Positions 24,597 to 33,680 are shown, counted from the first letter of the stretch. The stretch is 41,856 nucleotides of DNA from an uncultured Eubacterium sp. (GCA_948468465.1 CAOKJJ010000020.1:1-41856), one strand, 5' to 3'. Numbers and translations are program-made. Notes: generated by a model from the letters alone, not told the origin.

Positions 24597-25276
24597 AAAA
24601 TGGCAAAAAAGATTATGATGAACAGTTAGCTGAACAAATAACAAATACATTAGAAATGTTATTGGAAAGAAGATTTGTGTATACGTATAATGATTTGAAA
24701 AGAGAACATTTAGATAAAAATACGATACGATTAACTTGGAATAATCATTTATCAGGAGCTTTTAATACTGGAGATAATTTTTTAAAATTAGAGCAATACA
24801 AACAAATAATAAATAATCAGAGTTATCTGTGTATTTTATTTGATGGTTCTTTAATTAGAGTAAGTTATACGATAAAAAATGGCCGTATTGTTGGTCATAA
24901 TCTGCTTTGGTGGCCAGCACCATATAAATATCCTGGTGTTTCATTAGATGATGTTTCGCCGAATCAAATGCTCTCAGATTTTTTAGAAGATGATAAATGG
25001 TATGAAAATATAGAAATGCGTTCTCCCGTTAGAATAGATTATGATCCAAGAAAAGAAGTTGTATCTTTGGCGCATCCACCCGTACATATGCATATAGAGC
25101 ATATGGAATGCAGAATATTTATTGAAAAGCCCATGTGTTTTAATTCATTTATAAATTTAATATTTCACAATTTTTATCCGTACTGTAAGATATATTTGGA
25201 TCCAAATGATTATATTTCTTTTGATGTTAACGATAATTATGAATACGTGGAAGGACTGACTAAAATTGTGTGCTAA
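24593..25276 (+). CDS. DUF2290-family protein
   Basis: 227 residues. It follows the DUF2290 pattern: a central YLCILFDGSLIRVSYTI strand pair, LLWWPAP, RIDYDPRKEVVSLAHP, then HMHIEHMECRIFIEKPMCFNSFINLIFHNFYP. The biochemical function of the family is unknown. It overlaps the helicase by four bases and the XRE gene by 11, so the three are one unit. Together with the helicase it forms the known two-protein defence arrangement. Confidence 0.75.
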   Translation: MKNGKKDYDEQLAEQITNTLEMLLERRFVYTYNDLKREHLDKNTIRLTWNNHLSGAFNTGDNFLKLEQYKQIINNQSYLCILFDGSLIRVSYTIKNGRIVGHNLLWWPAPYKYPGVSLDDVSPNQMLSDFLEDDKWYENIEMRSPVRIDYDPRKEVVSLAHPPVHMHIEHMECRIFIEKPMCFNSFINLIFHNFYPYCKIYLDPNDYISFDVNDNYEYVEGLTKIVC

Positions 25277-25547
25277 GAAAAAAGAAGATAAGCAGATTTA
25301 TAAAAATGAAATTAATATAGAGTATATGCAAAATAGTGTCAGAAGGGCATTAGTGAGAGAATATGCATATTTAAGAAAGATAAAAGGTTTAACGCAAGCA
25401 GAGGTGGCAGAGAGGGCAGGTATTTCAAGAACAAATGTGACGAGATTTGAAAGCGGAGAATATAATCCAACATTAGAGATGTTGGTGAAATTAGCAGCTG
25501 CGATGGATTTGGATATTTCAGTTACATTAAAACCAAAAAAAGTATGA
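25266..25547 (+). CDS. XRE-family helix-turn-helix regulator
   Basis: 93 residues from TTG 25266, with AAGGA about 11 bases upstream; ATG 25326 would give 73 residues and keep the whole DNA-binding domain. The helix-turn-helix is GLTQAEVAERAGISRTNVTRFESGEYNPTLEMLVKLAAAM, ending in DISVTLKPKK as in HigA-like proteins. It is the last gene of the operon and probably represses it through the palindrome at 22423-22440. An antitoxin role against the upstream proteins is also possible, but the basic evidence is only for DNA binding. Confidence 0.8.
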   Translation: MCAKKKEDKQIYKNEINIEYMQNSVRRALVREYAYLRKIKGLTQAEVAERAGISRTNVTRFESGEYNPTLEMLVKLAAAMDLDISVTLKPKKV

Positions 25548-25620
25548 TGCAGAGTGTAGCAATGACCTTACATCTTCATCATCTACTTTTAAATAATTAC
25601 ATAACGCACTTTATACAGAA

Positions 25621-25667
25621 ATATGCGGTTTTAAGCCAGTTTTGTGGCAAAAAGCCGCATATTTTTT
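25621..25667 (+). terminator. Terminator of the helicase-DUF2290-XRE operon
   Basis: ATATGCGG at 25621-25628 pairs with CCGCATAT at 25655-25662, extended inward by a G-T pair and T/A pairs, and is followed by a T run. It marks the right edge of the AT-rich island. The reading frame at 25544-25786 that crosses this hairpin is not considered a gene. Confidence 0.8.
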
Positions 25668-25708
25668 GCAGCGGGGACTTTGCAGCATCTTCAAATCTGA
25701 AAAATGTA

Positions 25709-25757
25709 TTGACAAAACAGTTTATTAGTGATATGGTTAATTACACAAGTAATGAAC
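25709..25757 (+). promoter_or_regulatory. Promoter and GntR-type operator of the ABC exporter operon
   Basis: -35 TTGACA (25709-25714) is 17 bases from -10 TATGGT (25732-25737). The imperfect palindrome GTTAATTAC-ACAA-GTAATGAAC (25736-25757) has eight of nine arm positions paired and lies on the expected start of transcription. The GntR protein encoded next is the likely repressor. Confidence 0.65.
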
Positions 25758-25816
25758 TATGCAACCTAAGACAAAAGTTAACATAGGGAGAGAAGAACAG
25801 AAAAGAGGTGATAACA

Positions 25817-26188
25817 TTGAATGAAATTTTAAATCAGGATAAATCCATATACTTACAGATCAGCGACATGATCGAGAACGATATTCTGCGGGATGTCCTG
25901 CTGGAAGATGAAAAAGTGCCTAGCACCAATGAGCTGGCAAAGTTTTTTAAGATCAATCCGGCAACCGCGGCGAAAGGAATCAATTTGCTCGTAGATGAAG
26001 GGATTTTATACAAGAAAAGAGGGATCGGGATGTTTGTAGCACAAGGAGCGAAACAGACAGTCAAAAATAAACGAAAAAGCGCATTTTATGAAAATTATGT
26101 CAGATCGCTGCTGACAGAGGCTGCCAGCCTTGAGATCAGTAAAGAAGAGCTGATAGAGATGATAAAGAGTGCAAAACTGCAGAATTAA
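25817..26188 (+). CDS. GntR-family regulator, YtrA type
   Basis: About 123 residues. An N-terminal winged helix (SIYLQISDMIENDILRDVLL, then VPSTNELAKFFKINPATAAKGINLLVDEGILYKKRGIGMFV) is followed by only about 50 residues, the short form typical of YtrA. These repress neighbouring ABC exporter genes and often respond to cell-wall antibiotics or envelope stress. I favour TTG 25817, six bases behind GAGGTG, over GTG 25808 which lies within that site. First gene of the exporter operon. Confidence 0.88.
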   Translation: MNEILNQDKSIYLQISDMIENDILRDVLLEDEKVPSTNELAKFFKINPATAAKGINLLVDEGILYKKRGIGMFVAQGAKQTVKNKRKSAFYENYVRSLLTEAASLEISKEELIEMIKSAKLQN

Positions 26189-26293
26189 GCGGACAGATAA
26201 AAAGAACGCAGCAGGTAATACGGAATGGTTGAGAAATTTCTTATGGATCGTGTGCCGAAGCGAATGTAAAAGGGCACAGAATTGGAGGAAGCA

Positions 26294-27169
26294 ATGAGTT
26301 TGAAATGTGAAAATATCGTAAAAACATATCAAAAAACAGATGTATTAAAAAACATTAATCTGGAAATTGAACATGGAAAAATCTATGGACTGATTGGCCG
26401 CAATGGCGCAGGGAAAACGACGCTGCTGTCGATTCTGACAGCGCAAAATCCGGTTACAAGCGGAGAGGTTACCTATGATGGAATGCCTGTCTGGGAAAAT
26501 CAAAAAGCGCTCGATCACCTTTGCTTTTCCAGAGAACTTAACTCGTCATCAGCGCTTGGGCCAAATACGATGAAAATAAAGGAATATTTAAGAATTGCGT
26601 CCATATTTTATCCGAATTGGGATAAGCAGATGGCAGATCAGCTGGTCAAAATGTTTCATCTGGATGTAAAAAAGAGTATTTCGAGAATTTCCAAAGGCAT
26701 GATGAGCATGGTTACGGTAATTGTTGCGATGGCAAGCAAAGCGGATATTACGATTATGGATGAGCCTGTCTCCGGCCTTGACGTGGTGGCAAGGGAACAG
26801 TTCTACAGACTGCTGTTAGAGGAGTATGCAAATACCGGACGTACGTTTGTCATCAGTACGCATATTATTGAGGAAGCGGCAGACGTGTTTGAGGAAGTGA
26901 TTATTTTAAAAGAAGGCAGCGTGATCTGTAAGGAAAATACGCAGGAACTGCTGGAACGAAGCCTGCATGTCAGCGGCAGCGCACAGGACGTGGATGCGGC
27001 CTGCGAAGGGCTTACTGTACACCGTGTCACGAACATGGGCCGCAGCAAAGGGGTCACGGTAATATTAGAAAAAGGACAAAAGCTTGCGGATGGGTATGAT
27101 GTGACCATACAGCCAGTCAGCCTGCAGGAACTGTTTTTGGCTCTCTGCGGAGAGGAGGCAGCCGTATGA
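26294..27169 (+). CDS. ABC transporter ATP-binding protein, YtrB-like
   Basis: 291 residues. Walker A is GRNGAGKT and Walker B ITIMDEPVSGLD, with the H-loop in ISTHIIEEA. The ABC signature is degenerate (RISKGMMSM rather than LSGGQ), as is common in YtrB-type proteins. It drives export or membrane remodelling with the two membrane proteins encoded next. GGAGG lies five bases before ATG 26294, preferred to the TTG at 26282. It overlaps the next gene by four bases. Confidence 0.9.
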   Translation: MSLKCENIVKTYQKTDVLKNINLEIEHGKIYGLIGRNGAGKTTLLSILTAQNPVTSGEVTYDGMPVWENQKALDHLCFSRELNSSSALGPNTMKIKEYLRIASIFYPNWDKQMADQLVKMFHLDVKKSISRISKGMMSMVTVIVAMASKADITIMDEPVSGLDVVAREQFYRLLLEEYANTGRTFVISTHIIEEAADVFEEVIILKEGSVICKENTQELLERSLHVSGSAQDVDAACEGLTVHRVTNMGRSKGVTVILEKGQKLADGYDVTIQPVSLQELFLALCGEEAAV

Positions 27170-27837
27170 GAAAAGAAGGATGGATGCGTGCGCTTTGGTA
27201 TTTTATCAGGCAGGCGCAGGCCTGTGTGCTGCTAGCATTGGCAGGAGGATTTGCAATGGCGGTTTATATATGGTTCATTCAGGATGCGTCGTTCAGCGCG
27301 CAGAAGTTATTGTGCATGGTGCCTGATTCTGTCATCTATTTTATATTGATTATCGTATTTACAGGAAGCCTTTCGTCTATGCAAAACTGCTATTATCTGC
27401 CGGTTTCTTTTGGATGTCTTAGAAAATACGCGTTTTTGGGGCATCTTGCGATGAACGGATTGATGATAGCGGAATGTCTGCTGTTTTACTGCGTGACGGC
27501 ATTTTGGCTGCGTATGGAATTGACGAAGCTGGTATATTATGTGGCAATGTACCTGCTGATAGAAGGGATTGCGAAGTGCATGGGCATAGCGTATACGAAG
27601 TGGGGCAAAGTCGTATATGTTATTATCGTTGTGGCGACCGGCGTGTTTTTTGGAATTGTGGGATTTGTAATCACCTATGGGAGTCTGGCGGGAAAGATGG
27701 TATCATTTTTAGACTTTTACAGCAGACAAAAAACCGGTTTGCTGCAGTTTTGGGTTCTTGCTGCCAGTGTGCTTGTCTGCATTGCGGCAAATGTGGGAAG
27801 CTGGCGTATGATCAGAAACATGGAAGTGAGAGCATAA
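27166..27837 (+). CDS. ABC transporter membrane protein
   Basis: 223 residues with about six hydrophobic segments (for example ACVLLALAGGFAMAVYIWF and VIYFILIIVFTGSL). No recognisable substrate signature. Its ATGA overlap with the ATPase gene and the paired membrane gene downstream make it a permease subunit of the GntR-controlled exporter. Confidence 0.75.
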   Translation: MRKEGWMRALWYFIRQAQACVLLALAGGFAMAVYIWFIQDASFSAQKLLCMVPDSVIYFILIIVFTGSLSSMQNCYYLPVSFGCLRKYAFLGHLAMNGLMIAECLLFYCVTAFWLRMELTKLVYYVAMYLLIEGIAKCMGIAYTKWGKVVYVIIVVATGVFFGIVGFVITYGSLAGKMVSFLDFYSRQKTGLLQFWVLAASVLVCIAANVGSWRMIRNMEVRA

Positions 27838-27864
27838 TGAAATGAGATCGGGAGGAGATATCGG

Positions 27865-28587
27865 ATGTTTAAAGAACTGAAAAAACAATTTTATTTAAGA
27901 TGGGATGAGTTTGCGTTTATGCTGGCATTAGAAGCAGGGTTATTTTTATTTGGAGAGCTCATGATGGCGTTTAGCGTGTATGGCCTGAAAGACCATAGCA
28001 GCGTTTTTCCGCTTGGCACGTTACTGGCATTGATGATTCCTGCGATGCTGATGATATTTTTTGGCATGTCAAGCCTTCCGATTTATTTTAACCTCGTTAT
28101 TAGTATGGGAACGACACGCAGACGTCTGCTGCCGGCGCTGTTTGCCTTTTCTATTTTGGAAAATCTGCTGTGTGCATGGATCGTAAATTTATTTTGCCTG
28201 TTGGAAAACTGGATTTTTCGAACCGCATATGCGGGCATTGAAAGTGAGCTGGATTTGTCATTTGTATTTCAATGGAAATATATTTTCACGATCTGTATGG
28301 CTGCAGTAGCGCTGAATACATTGATGGGAGCGTTATGCTTAAAATACGGGAAAAAGGTATTCACACTGTTTTGGGTTTTATTCATGGCGGTATTTATTGG
28401 GGGAACCCGTATCAGTAAATTGTTGGAGCATGGCTCTGATCATCTGTTCATCCGTATATGCAGGAAGGCTCTCGAACTGTTTTGCGGATTTTCAGAAAGC
28501 GGGATCATCATTTTCGTTATTTTTATTTCGATGGGACTGATGGCCGCGGCATATAGAATCCTGTGCAGACAGCAGGTCGAGTTCTGA
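27865..28587 (+). CDS. ABC transporter membrane protein
   Basis: 240 residues with about six hydrophobic segments, including FAFMLALEAGLFLFGELMMAF and ALLALMIPAM-like stretches, and a basic loop GTTRRRLL typical of ABC-2-like permeases. Ribosome site GGGAGGAG before ATG 27865. Last gene of the GntR operon; probable second half of the transporter. Confidence 0.75.
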   Translation: MFKELKKQFYLRWDEFAFMLALEAGLFLFGELMMAFSVYGLKDHSSVFPLGTLLALMIPAMLMIFFGMSSLPIYFNLVISMGTTRRRLLPALFAFSILENLLCAWIVNLFCLLENWIFRTAYAGIESELDLSFVFQWKYIFTICMAAVALNTLMGALCLKYGKKVFTLFWVLFMAVFIGGTRISKLLEHGSDHLFIRICRKALELFCGFSESGIIIFVIFISMGLMAAAYRILCRQQVEF

Positions 28588-28603
28588 TACATGAAAGTCC
28601 TGC

Positions 28604-28632
28604 TTTACACCTGAAGCCGTATTTGCTATAAT
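28604..28632 (+). promoter_or_regulatory. Promoter of the 751-residue protein gene
   Basis: -35 TTTACA (28604-28609), a 17-base spacer, and a perfect -10 TATAAT (28627-28632), followed by a leader of about 45 bases. Strong match to a housekeeping sigma promoter, so this gene is transcribed separately from the exporter operon. Confidence 0.8.
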
Positions 28633-28685
28633 TTTTTATAGGAAACAGCAGTTCTTTACAATATAGAAAGCGGCAGGGAATAAAT

Positions 28686-30941
28686 ATGCAGGTAATAAAA
28701 ATTCAAAAAGGCAAACGCATTGCGAAAAGAAAAGACAAAGTAAAAGAATGGTATTTGATCCAGTCTGGTTCCGTGATTCAAAAGCTCGGATTGGCAGAAG
28801 TTACACTTGGACCGAATGCAATCATTGGCATTTTGGAACGAGACTGGTTTATTTGTGATTATATTGCAGGCGAGGATACCGCAATCGCTGCGATTCCATG
28901 TGGAAATGCGGATGATCTGAAAAATATACTGTCGGCAAATGAACGTTACCGGGTTGTGTTTTTGCGTACGGCAATTGAGCAAAGACACAGGATATTTGTA
29001 CTATATTCACAGCTGTATCGGCGGACAAGCCAGTTTCACGCGTTTGTACAGACTGTATTCAATGACTATAAGGCATTTTGCAGCAATTATCAGCTGGACG
29101 AACAGGCATTTCCTCAAATGGATTATTTTAATATGCTGGAGATGAAACACAAGGCGGAAGCATGGGAAGTAAACAACAGCACAAGCCTGATAAAAACGGT
29201 ATTAAAAGATTATATTCAGATGATGATAAAGGATGACAGCCTCTGTGTCGGCGTCATTATGGAGGCTTCCGCGCAGATGCACCGTGCGATGCTTGGAATC
29301 GGAGAAATGGTAGCTTATTTGTCTGACCGGAAAGAAATCTTATTGGCGGAATCTGAAAACGATATTTTCCATTTGTATTTTGATCTGGCAGTCCGTTCCA
29401 GCAAAAGACATCTGGATATAGCTCCTGTAAAACAGGAACTTGCATTTTTAAGCGAATTTATACGCAAAATTCAGATTTATGAACCCGCATTGATCAAAGT
29501 AAGGATCAAGCAGTATGAAGAATATGATTTTGAAAACGCGGCGAATGCACAGCTGTCAAAAAAGATCGACGTACTGACAGAAAACTGTTTAAAACATATT
29601 TTGGAATTTGCACAAATCAGGAAGGAAGAGGCAGATGCTTTTCTGAAACAGGTGGAGGCATACCGAAATCTTCCGGATATGACGTCTACGGATGCTTCTG
29701 CTTATAAAATAAGAAAACAGATAGCGCCGCTGTTTTATAATATTTATTATCAGGTTTTTATGCACGCGGTTGAAGATGAAGACGCGGCTTCTCCGATTAT
29801 CGAAATGTTTTTAAATTTCGGATTCATGGACACAAAACTGGTCGGAGAAGAAAATGCCAAGGCGCTGTATGACCTGACGGGACGTCTGCGCCAATTTAAA
29901 TCAGAACGGGTATATACGATCTTTACATGGCTGAAAAGTATCTATTTTGGCCGCAATGAACCGTCTAAAAATGAATTTGAGCTGGATTATCTGGCTTTTC
30001 TGCTGGAACAGCGTAAAAACGGCGACCTGACAGAAGAACAGGTGAAAAAGATGCAGAACGACCAAAAGGAAAAAGTAAGATTCGAGATACAGAATATGTT
30101 CAGTTCCGCAAACCGCATCACCTATGGAAAGATTACGACATTCTGCCCGATCCTCTGTGAATTTGACCTGATCAATACGATAGATAAGATGGCAGTTACC
30201 GTCGAACGGCTGGAAGAGGAACTCAATAAAATACGTAAGGTAGATTTCTCGGCATTTTACCGCGAAGTAAACTTTACAAATGCGGCGAACGATATTTTAA
30301 GCCATGAGCTGTTAATGTCAGAAGTACTTCCAAATATAATCCTGATGCCAAATGCCGGGACACGTGCAATGATGTGGCAGGAGACAGCGGATAAGCGCCG
30401 TGACACACCGGCACGGTTCCTGTTCCCGATCTTTACAGCCGCGAACCTGGAGGAAATGATGATTGAAACAGTCGGCAGGTATCGCTGGGAGATGTGCAGA
30501 AAGATTCAGGGTGTGCGCTGGAACGATATTCGTGAAAAATCCCTTACCTCGGAATACTGCGATTATCTGCAGTTCTACCGCAAGAACCGTGACCTGTCCG
30601 CCGATGCAAAGGACAAGTTAAAAACCGCGATTCAAAGGGCAAAAAATAATTACAGGGAAGTATTTGTAAAAGACTATCAAAGCTGGATTAATTATGAGTC
30701 CAAAGGAAGCTTCCGGCTGAATAAAGTAGCAAGAGAAATACTGATCGTATATTGTCCGTTTGCAAAAGACATCCGTACCGCACTCAAAGTAAATCCGATG
30801 TATCAGATTTCAATCCCGAAGTTTGAACGGGATAACGCGAAAAAAGCCCAGAGGCTGGCAGCATTGTATGAAAAATACCAAAAAGCCGGCGGGGAGATTA
30901 CAGATGAGCTGAAAGAGAATTTACTGTACTGCGAACTGTAA
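28686..30941 (+). CDS. Uncharacterised large protein with cyclic-nucleotide-binding-like N terminus
   Basis: 751 residues. Residues 1-110 look like a cNMP-binding beta-roll (EWYLIQSGSVIQKLG, VTLGPNAIIGILE, AGEDTAIAAIP), but I see no phosphate-binding cassette good enough to claim ligand binding. The rest is long, mostly helical and charged, with no helix-turn-helix or catalytic motif that I recognise (for example VRFEIQNMFSSANRITYGKI and NIILMPNAGTRAMMWQE). No signal peptide or membrane segment, so cytoplasmic. It is a single gene with its own good promoter and a terminator after it. It may be a signal-responsive scaffold. Similar large unknown proteins occur in related Clostridia, to my recollection. 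Confidence 0.7.
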   Translation: MQVIKIQKGKRIAKRKDKVKEWYLIQSGSVIQKLGLAEVTLGPNAIIGILERDWFICDYIAGEDTAIAAIPCGNADDLKNILSANERYRVVFLRTAIEQRHRIFVLYSQLYRRTSQFHAFVQTVFNDYKAFCSNYQLDEQAFPQMDYFNMLEMKHKAEAWEVNNSTSLIKTVLKDYIQMMIKDDSLCVGVIMEASAQMHRAMLGIGEMVAYLSDRKEILLAESENDIFHLYFDLAVRSSKRHLDIAPVKQELAFLSEFIRKIQIYEPALIKVRIKQYEEYDFENAANAQLSKKIDVLTENCLKHILEFAQIRKEEADAFLKQVEAYRNLPDMTSTDASAYKIRKQIAPLFYNIYYQVFMHAVEDEDAASPIIEMFLNFGFMDTKLVGEENAKALYDLTGRLRQFKSERVYTIFTWLKSIYFGRNEPSKNEFELDYLAFLLEQRKNGDLTEEQVKKMQNDQKEKVRFEIQNMFSSANRITYGKITTFCPILCEFDLINTIDKMAVTVERLEEELNKIRKVDFSAFYREVNFTNAANDILSHELLMSEVLPNIILMPNAGTRAMMWQETADKRRDTPARFLFPIFTAANLEEMMIETVGRYRWEMCRKIQGVRWNDIREKSLTSEYCDYLQFYRKNRDLSADAKDKLKTAIQRAKNNYREVFVKDYQSWINYESKGSFRLNKVAREILIVYCPFAKDIRTALKVNPMYQISIPKFERDNAKKAQRLAALYEKYQKAGGEITDELKENLLYCEL

Positions 30942-31024
30942 GCGGAACAGAATCCGGTGTAATAGGAATTTATAAACGATTTCTTGGGCAAATGGAAAAA
31001 TTTTATACTGTGCAACAGAATTGA

Positions 31025-31056
31025 AAACGCAACACAATGTCAAAAGTGTTGCGTTT
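31025..31056. terminator. Bidirectional terminator between the 751-residue gene and putP
   Basis: AAACGCAACAC (31025-31035) and GTGTTGCGTTT (31046-31056) form a perfect 11-bp stem with a 10-base loop. T-rich sequence follows on the plus strand (TTTCTGTTT) and TTTTC on the minus strand. It sits 84 bases after one stop and 25 bases before the other, serving both convergent genes. Confidence 0.85.
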
Positions 31057-31080
31057 CTGTTTCATCCCGGTCAGGCATAA

Positions 31081-32604
31081 TTAACCGATGGCCTGATCAA
31101 ATTCTGCTTCAATAGAAGCGTCCGGACGTTCTGTCAGCAAAGATACCGCAATATTAAATGCCAGCGCAATGAGAAACGCAGGCAACAGCTCATAAATATC
31201 GAGCGCGCCGCCCATTGGCCGCACAAGGTATTTCCAGACGAAAATCATAATGCCGCCGCTTAACATGCTTGCAAACGCACCATATTTGTTGCTGCGCTTC
31301 CAAAAAAGAGCACACAGCATGACCGGGCCAAACGCAGCGCCAAAACCAGCCCAGGCAAAGCTTACAATGCCAAAAACGCTGCTGGACGGATCTCTTGCGA
31401 GAAAGACAGCAATGACGCTGATCAGCAATACTGTAATACGCGCAGCGATCAGAGAAGCTTTTTCGCTGAGGTTAATGCCAAACGTATCACGCAGCAGATT
31501 CTGAGATACGCTGGAGGAAGCTGCGAGCAGCTGGCTGTCCGCCGTAGACATTGTGGCGGCCAGAATGCCGGCTAAAATAATGCCGGCTAAAATAGCGGCA
31601 GCAGCGCCCTGGGAGCTGAGTAAATCAGCGATTTTTACAATAATTGTTTCAGAATCGCTGCCGGAAAGCGTATCAATAAAGCCGGATTTGCTGACCGCAA
31701 GCCCGCAGACACCGATAAAAATCGCAACCGCCATAGAAATTATAACCCATACGGTGGCAATGCGGCGTGAGGTCGTTAATTTGTTTTCGTCTTTGATTGC
31801 CATAAAACGAAGCAGGACATGAGGCATGCCAAAGTAGCCAAGTCCCCAGGCCAGCATAGAGCAAATCGTAATCATTCCATAAGGCTTTGCAGACCCGGAG
31901 GCAGCATCATATGTATTTGTCAGGGATAAATAGCCGGGAAGAGACTTTGCATTTTCTAATACAACGTCAAATCCGCCCGCCATATGCCCGCTGTAAAATA
32001 CAACTGTGATCAGTGCAATGGTCATAACAATGCTTTGAATCAGATCAGTCGTGGAAGCAGCCAAAAATCCGCCCAGCGTTGTATATGCCACAATAATTAC
32101 CGCGCAGATAATCATGGCAAACATATAGTTCACGCCGAACAGAGTGGCAAACAACTTTCCGCAGGCCGCAAACCCGCTCGCCGTATAAGGGATAAAAAAC
32201 ACGACAATTACAATTGCGGCAATGCAGTTGAGCATATTTTTGTCATGGTATCTTTTGGAGAAAAAATCCGGAATCGTGATGGCGCCGATCTGATGGCTGT
32301 ACCGGCGTATTTTTTTAGATATAAAAAACCAGTTCAGCCAGGTGCCAAGCGCCAATCCGATTGCCGTCCACGCAGCGTCGCAGATACCAGACAAATACGC
32401 GACACCAGGAAGTCCCATTAACAGCCAGCTGGACATGTCACTTGCCTCAGCGCTCATAGCTGTAACAAAAGGTCCAAGCTTGCGTCCGCCCAGATAAAAA
32501 TCGTCAGTAGACGTATTTGTTTTGGAAAAGTGAAAGCCGATCATAAGCATAAGCCCCAAATAGCATATGATGGCGGCCATAATTAAAACAGATGAAACAT
32601 TCAT
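31081..32604 (-). CDS. putP: Sodium/proline symporter PutP
   Basis: 507 residues, sodium:solute symporter family with about 13 membrane segments. Typical PutP segments are DDFYLGGRKLGPFVTAMSAEAS near 35-56, GLPGVAYLSG, GAITIPDFFSKRYHDKN, and the ILAGIILAGILAATMSTADSQLL region. It imports proline with sodium. A single minus-strand gene with GGAG eight bases before ATG 32604; a -10-like TATACT lies at 32695-32700. The leader (32605-32694) is fairly long and contains GATT-GGCC and GGCC-GAATC, which could pair. Confidence 0.93.
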   Translation of the reverse strand: MNVSSVLIMAAIICYLGLMLMIGFHFSKTNTSTDDFYLGGRKLGPFVTAMSAEASDMSSWLLMGLPGVAYLSGICDAAWTAIGLALGTWLNWFFISKKIRRYSHQIGAITIPDFFSKRYHDKNMLNCIAAIVIVVFFIPYTASGFAACGKLFATLFGVNYMFAMIICAVIIVAYTTLGGFLAASTTDLIQSIVMTIALITVVFYSGHMAGGFDVVLENAKSLPGYLSLTNTYDAASGSAKPYGMITICSMLAWGLGYFGMPHVLLRFMAIKDENKLTTSRRIATVWVIISMAVAIFIGVCGLAVSKSGFIDTLSGSDSETIIVKIADLLSSQGAAAAILAGIILAGILAATMSTADSQLLAASSSVSQNLLRDTFGINLSEKASLIAARITVLLISVIAVFLARDPSSSVFGIVSFAWAGFGAAFGPVMLCALFWKRSNKYGAFASMLSGGIMIFVWKYLVRPMGGALDIYELLPAFLIALAFNIAVSLLTERPDASIEAEFDQAIG

Positions 32605-32836
32605 AAATACAACTCCAATCTGCCGGATATCGGCGTTTTATTGTGATTGGCCTGCTTTTGCTTAGTGCATTGCTAAATTGGCCGAATCTGAAATAGTATA
32701 GCACGAAATCTTACAAATTGGAATACAAAATTTTCAGAATCATTCAAATGCAAGGGCAGCAATATAAACAGCCTTTGTGAAAACGGCCTGATTGTTACAT
32801 TGCATCAGTGTTTTAGTGCTGCTGTTTTTATGATGT

Positions 32837-33502
32837 TTATCGGTTGGCAATCTTTGAAGCCTGTTCTTTTGTTGTAATGGTATTTATGTTCATAAGGAGT
32901 CCTGCCACATCTACACAGCCAAAAAGAGACAGGATTGGACAGCTGGATGTTTCTTCTAATGTGTGCATAGAGCTGTCACCGTTATTCTTTCTGATAGCAA
33001 AATAAGAATTTTCCATGCCGCTGGATGTATCGTACCGGAATGTCTGTCCGATGACATGGCGTTCTGCTGTGTTGTTTTTTCCTGAAACGGTTCTGGATAC
33101 GGCATAATAGCAGCCTTCGCAGCAGTTTTCACCAGTCCGGCGCTGGTGGTCCATAATCCCGTAATAGGAATCTGCCTTGCCAGCCAGCCTGTCCAGGCAG
33201 TTACAGGAATTGTCATGAAGAAGGCAGTCTGCAAATGCCATAATTTTTTCGTGTTCCAGGTAGGCTGCGCCTGAGACAAAATCTGAGTATTCCAGGCCGG
33301 ACGAATCCAGGCAGCGCCGGATGGCTTCAGGGATATTTTCGTATAAGCTGCTGCAAGCCACAGCAAGCACCCTGTCCGTTTCCAGCCTGTCCATTGCAGC
33401 CTTGAAAGAAACGGAATAGAGCAAACCATCTCCGCCAAATGCAATCCGGTATGTCTGTATTTCTGCTTTTTGGTGTTTTTGTTTTGTCATTTGTTTGTTC
33501 AT
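32837..33502 (-). CDS. Cys-rich protein of unknown function, divergent from the XRE regulator
   Basis: 221 residues. I do not recognise the family. It is cytoplasmic by appearance and has clusters of Cys: CLLHDNSCNCLDRL and GENCCEGCYYAVSR, with later single Cys near the C terminus, possibly metal-binding. ATG 33502 has AAGGAGG nine bases upstream and is preferred to 33538. Its promoter (-35 TTGATA at 33630-33635, 17 bases, -10 TATAAT at 33607-33612, minus strand) overlaps an operator of the adjacent XRE protein, so it is probably controlled by it. Confidence 0.7.
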   Translation of the reverse strand: MNKQMTKQKHQKAEIQTYRIAFGGDGLLYSVSFKAAMDRLETDRVLAVACSSLYENIPEAIRRCLDSSGLEYSDFVSGAAYLEHEKIMAFADCLLHDNSCNCLDRLAGKADSYYGIMDHQRRTGENCCEGCYYAVSRTVSGKNNTAERHVIGQTFRYDTSSGMENSYFAIRKNNGDSSMHTLEETSSCPILSLFGCVDVAGLLMNINTITTKEQASKIANR

Positions 33503-33606
33503 GATTGTGAACCTCCTTAAATAAGATAAACAAACCATAACACCCGCGAGGGCGTTTATTTTCCGGCAAACTCCAACAGGATTTCCTTAGGCCGCATCCA
33601 GACAGT

Positions 33607-33649
33607 ATTATAGACACTTTGTTGAACTATATCAACAATAAACTATTAT
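33607..33649. promoter_or_regulatory. Overlapping divergent promoters with XRE operator 1
   Basis: The palindrome TTGTTGA-ACTATA-TCAACAA (33619-33638) has perfect seven-base arms. On the minus strand -35 TTGATA (33630-33635) and -10 TATAAT (33607-33612) are 17 bases apart; on the plus strand -35 TTGAAC (33622-33627) and -10 TATTAT (33644-33649) are 16 apart. The two -35 boxes lie inside the one operator, so a single bound repressor would silence both directions. Confidence 0.75.
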
Positions 33650-33662
33650 TTGTTCCTGTAAC

Positions 33663-33680
33663 TGTTGATAATATTTAACA
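33663..33680. promoter_or_regulatory. XRE operator 2 in the regulator's leader
   Basis: TGTTGA-TAATAT-TTAACA has the same 6-6-6 layout as operator 1 with one arm mismatch. It lies just downstream of the expected start for the XRE gene, giving a second site for autoregulation. Confidence 0.65.

Noticed and set aside
25544..25786. 80-codon open frame after the XRE gene
   Set aside because: It crosses the operon terminator and the TTGACA promoter of the next operon, has no ribosome site and shows no protein-like composition.
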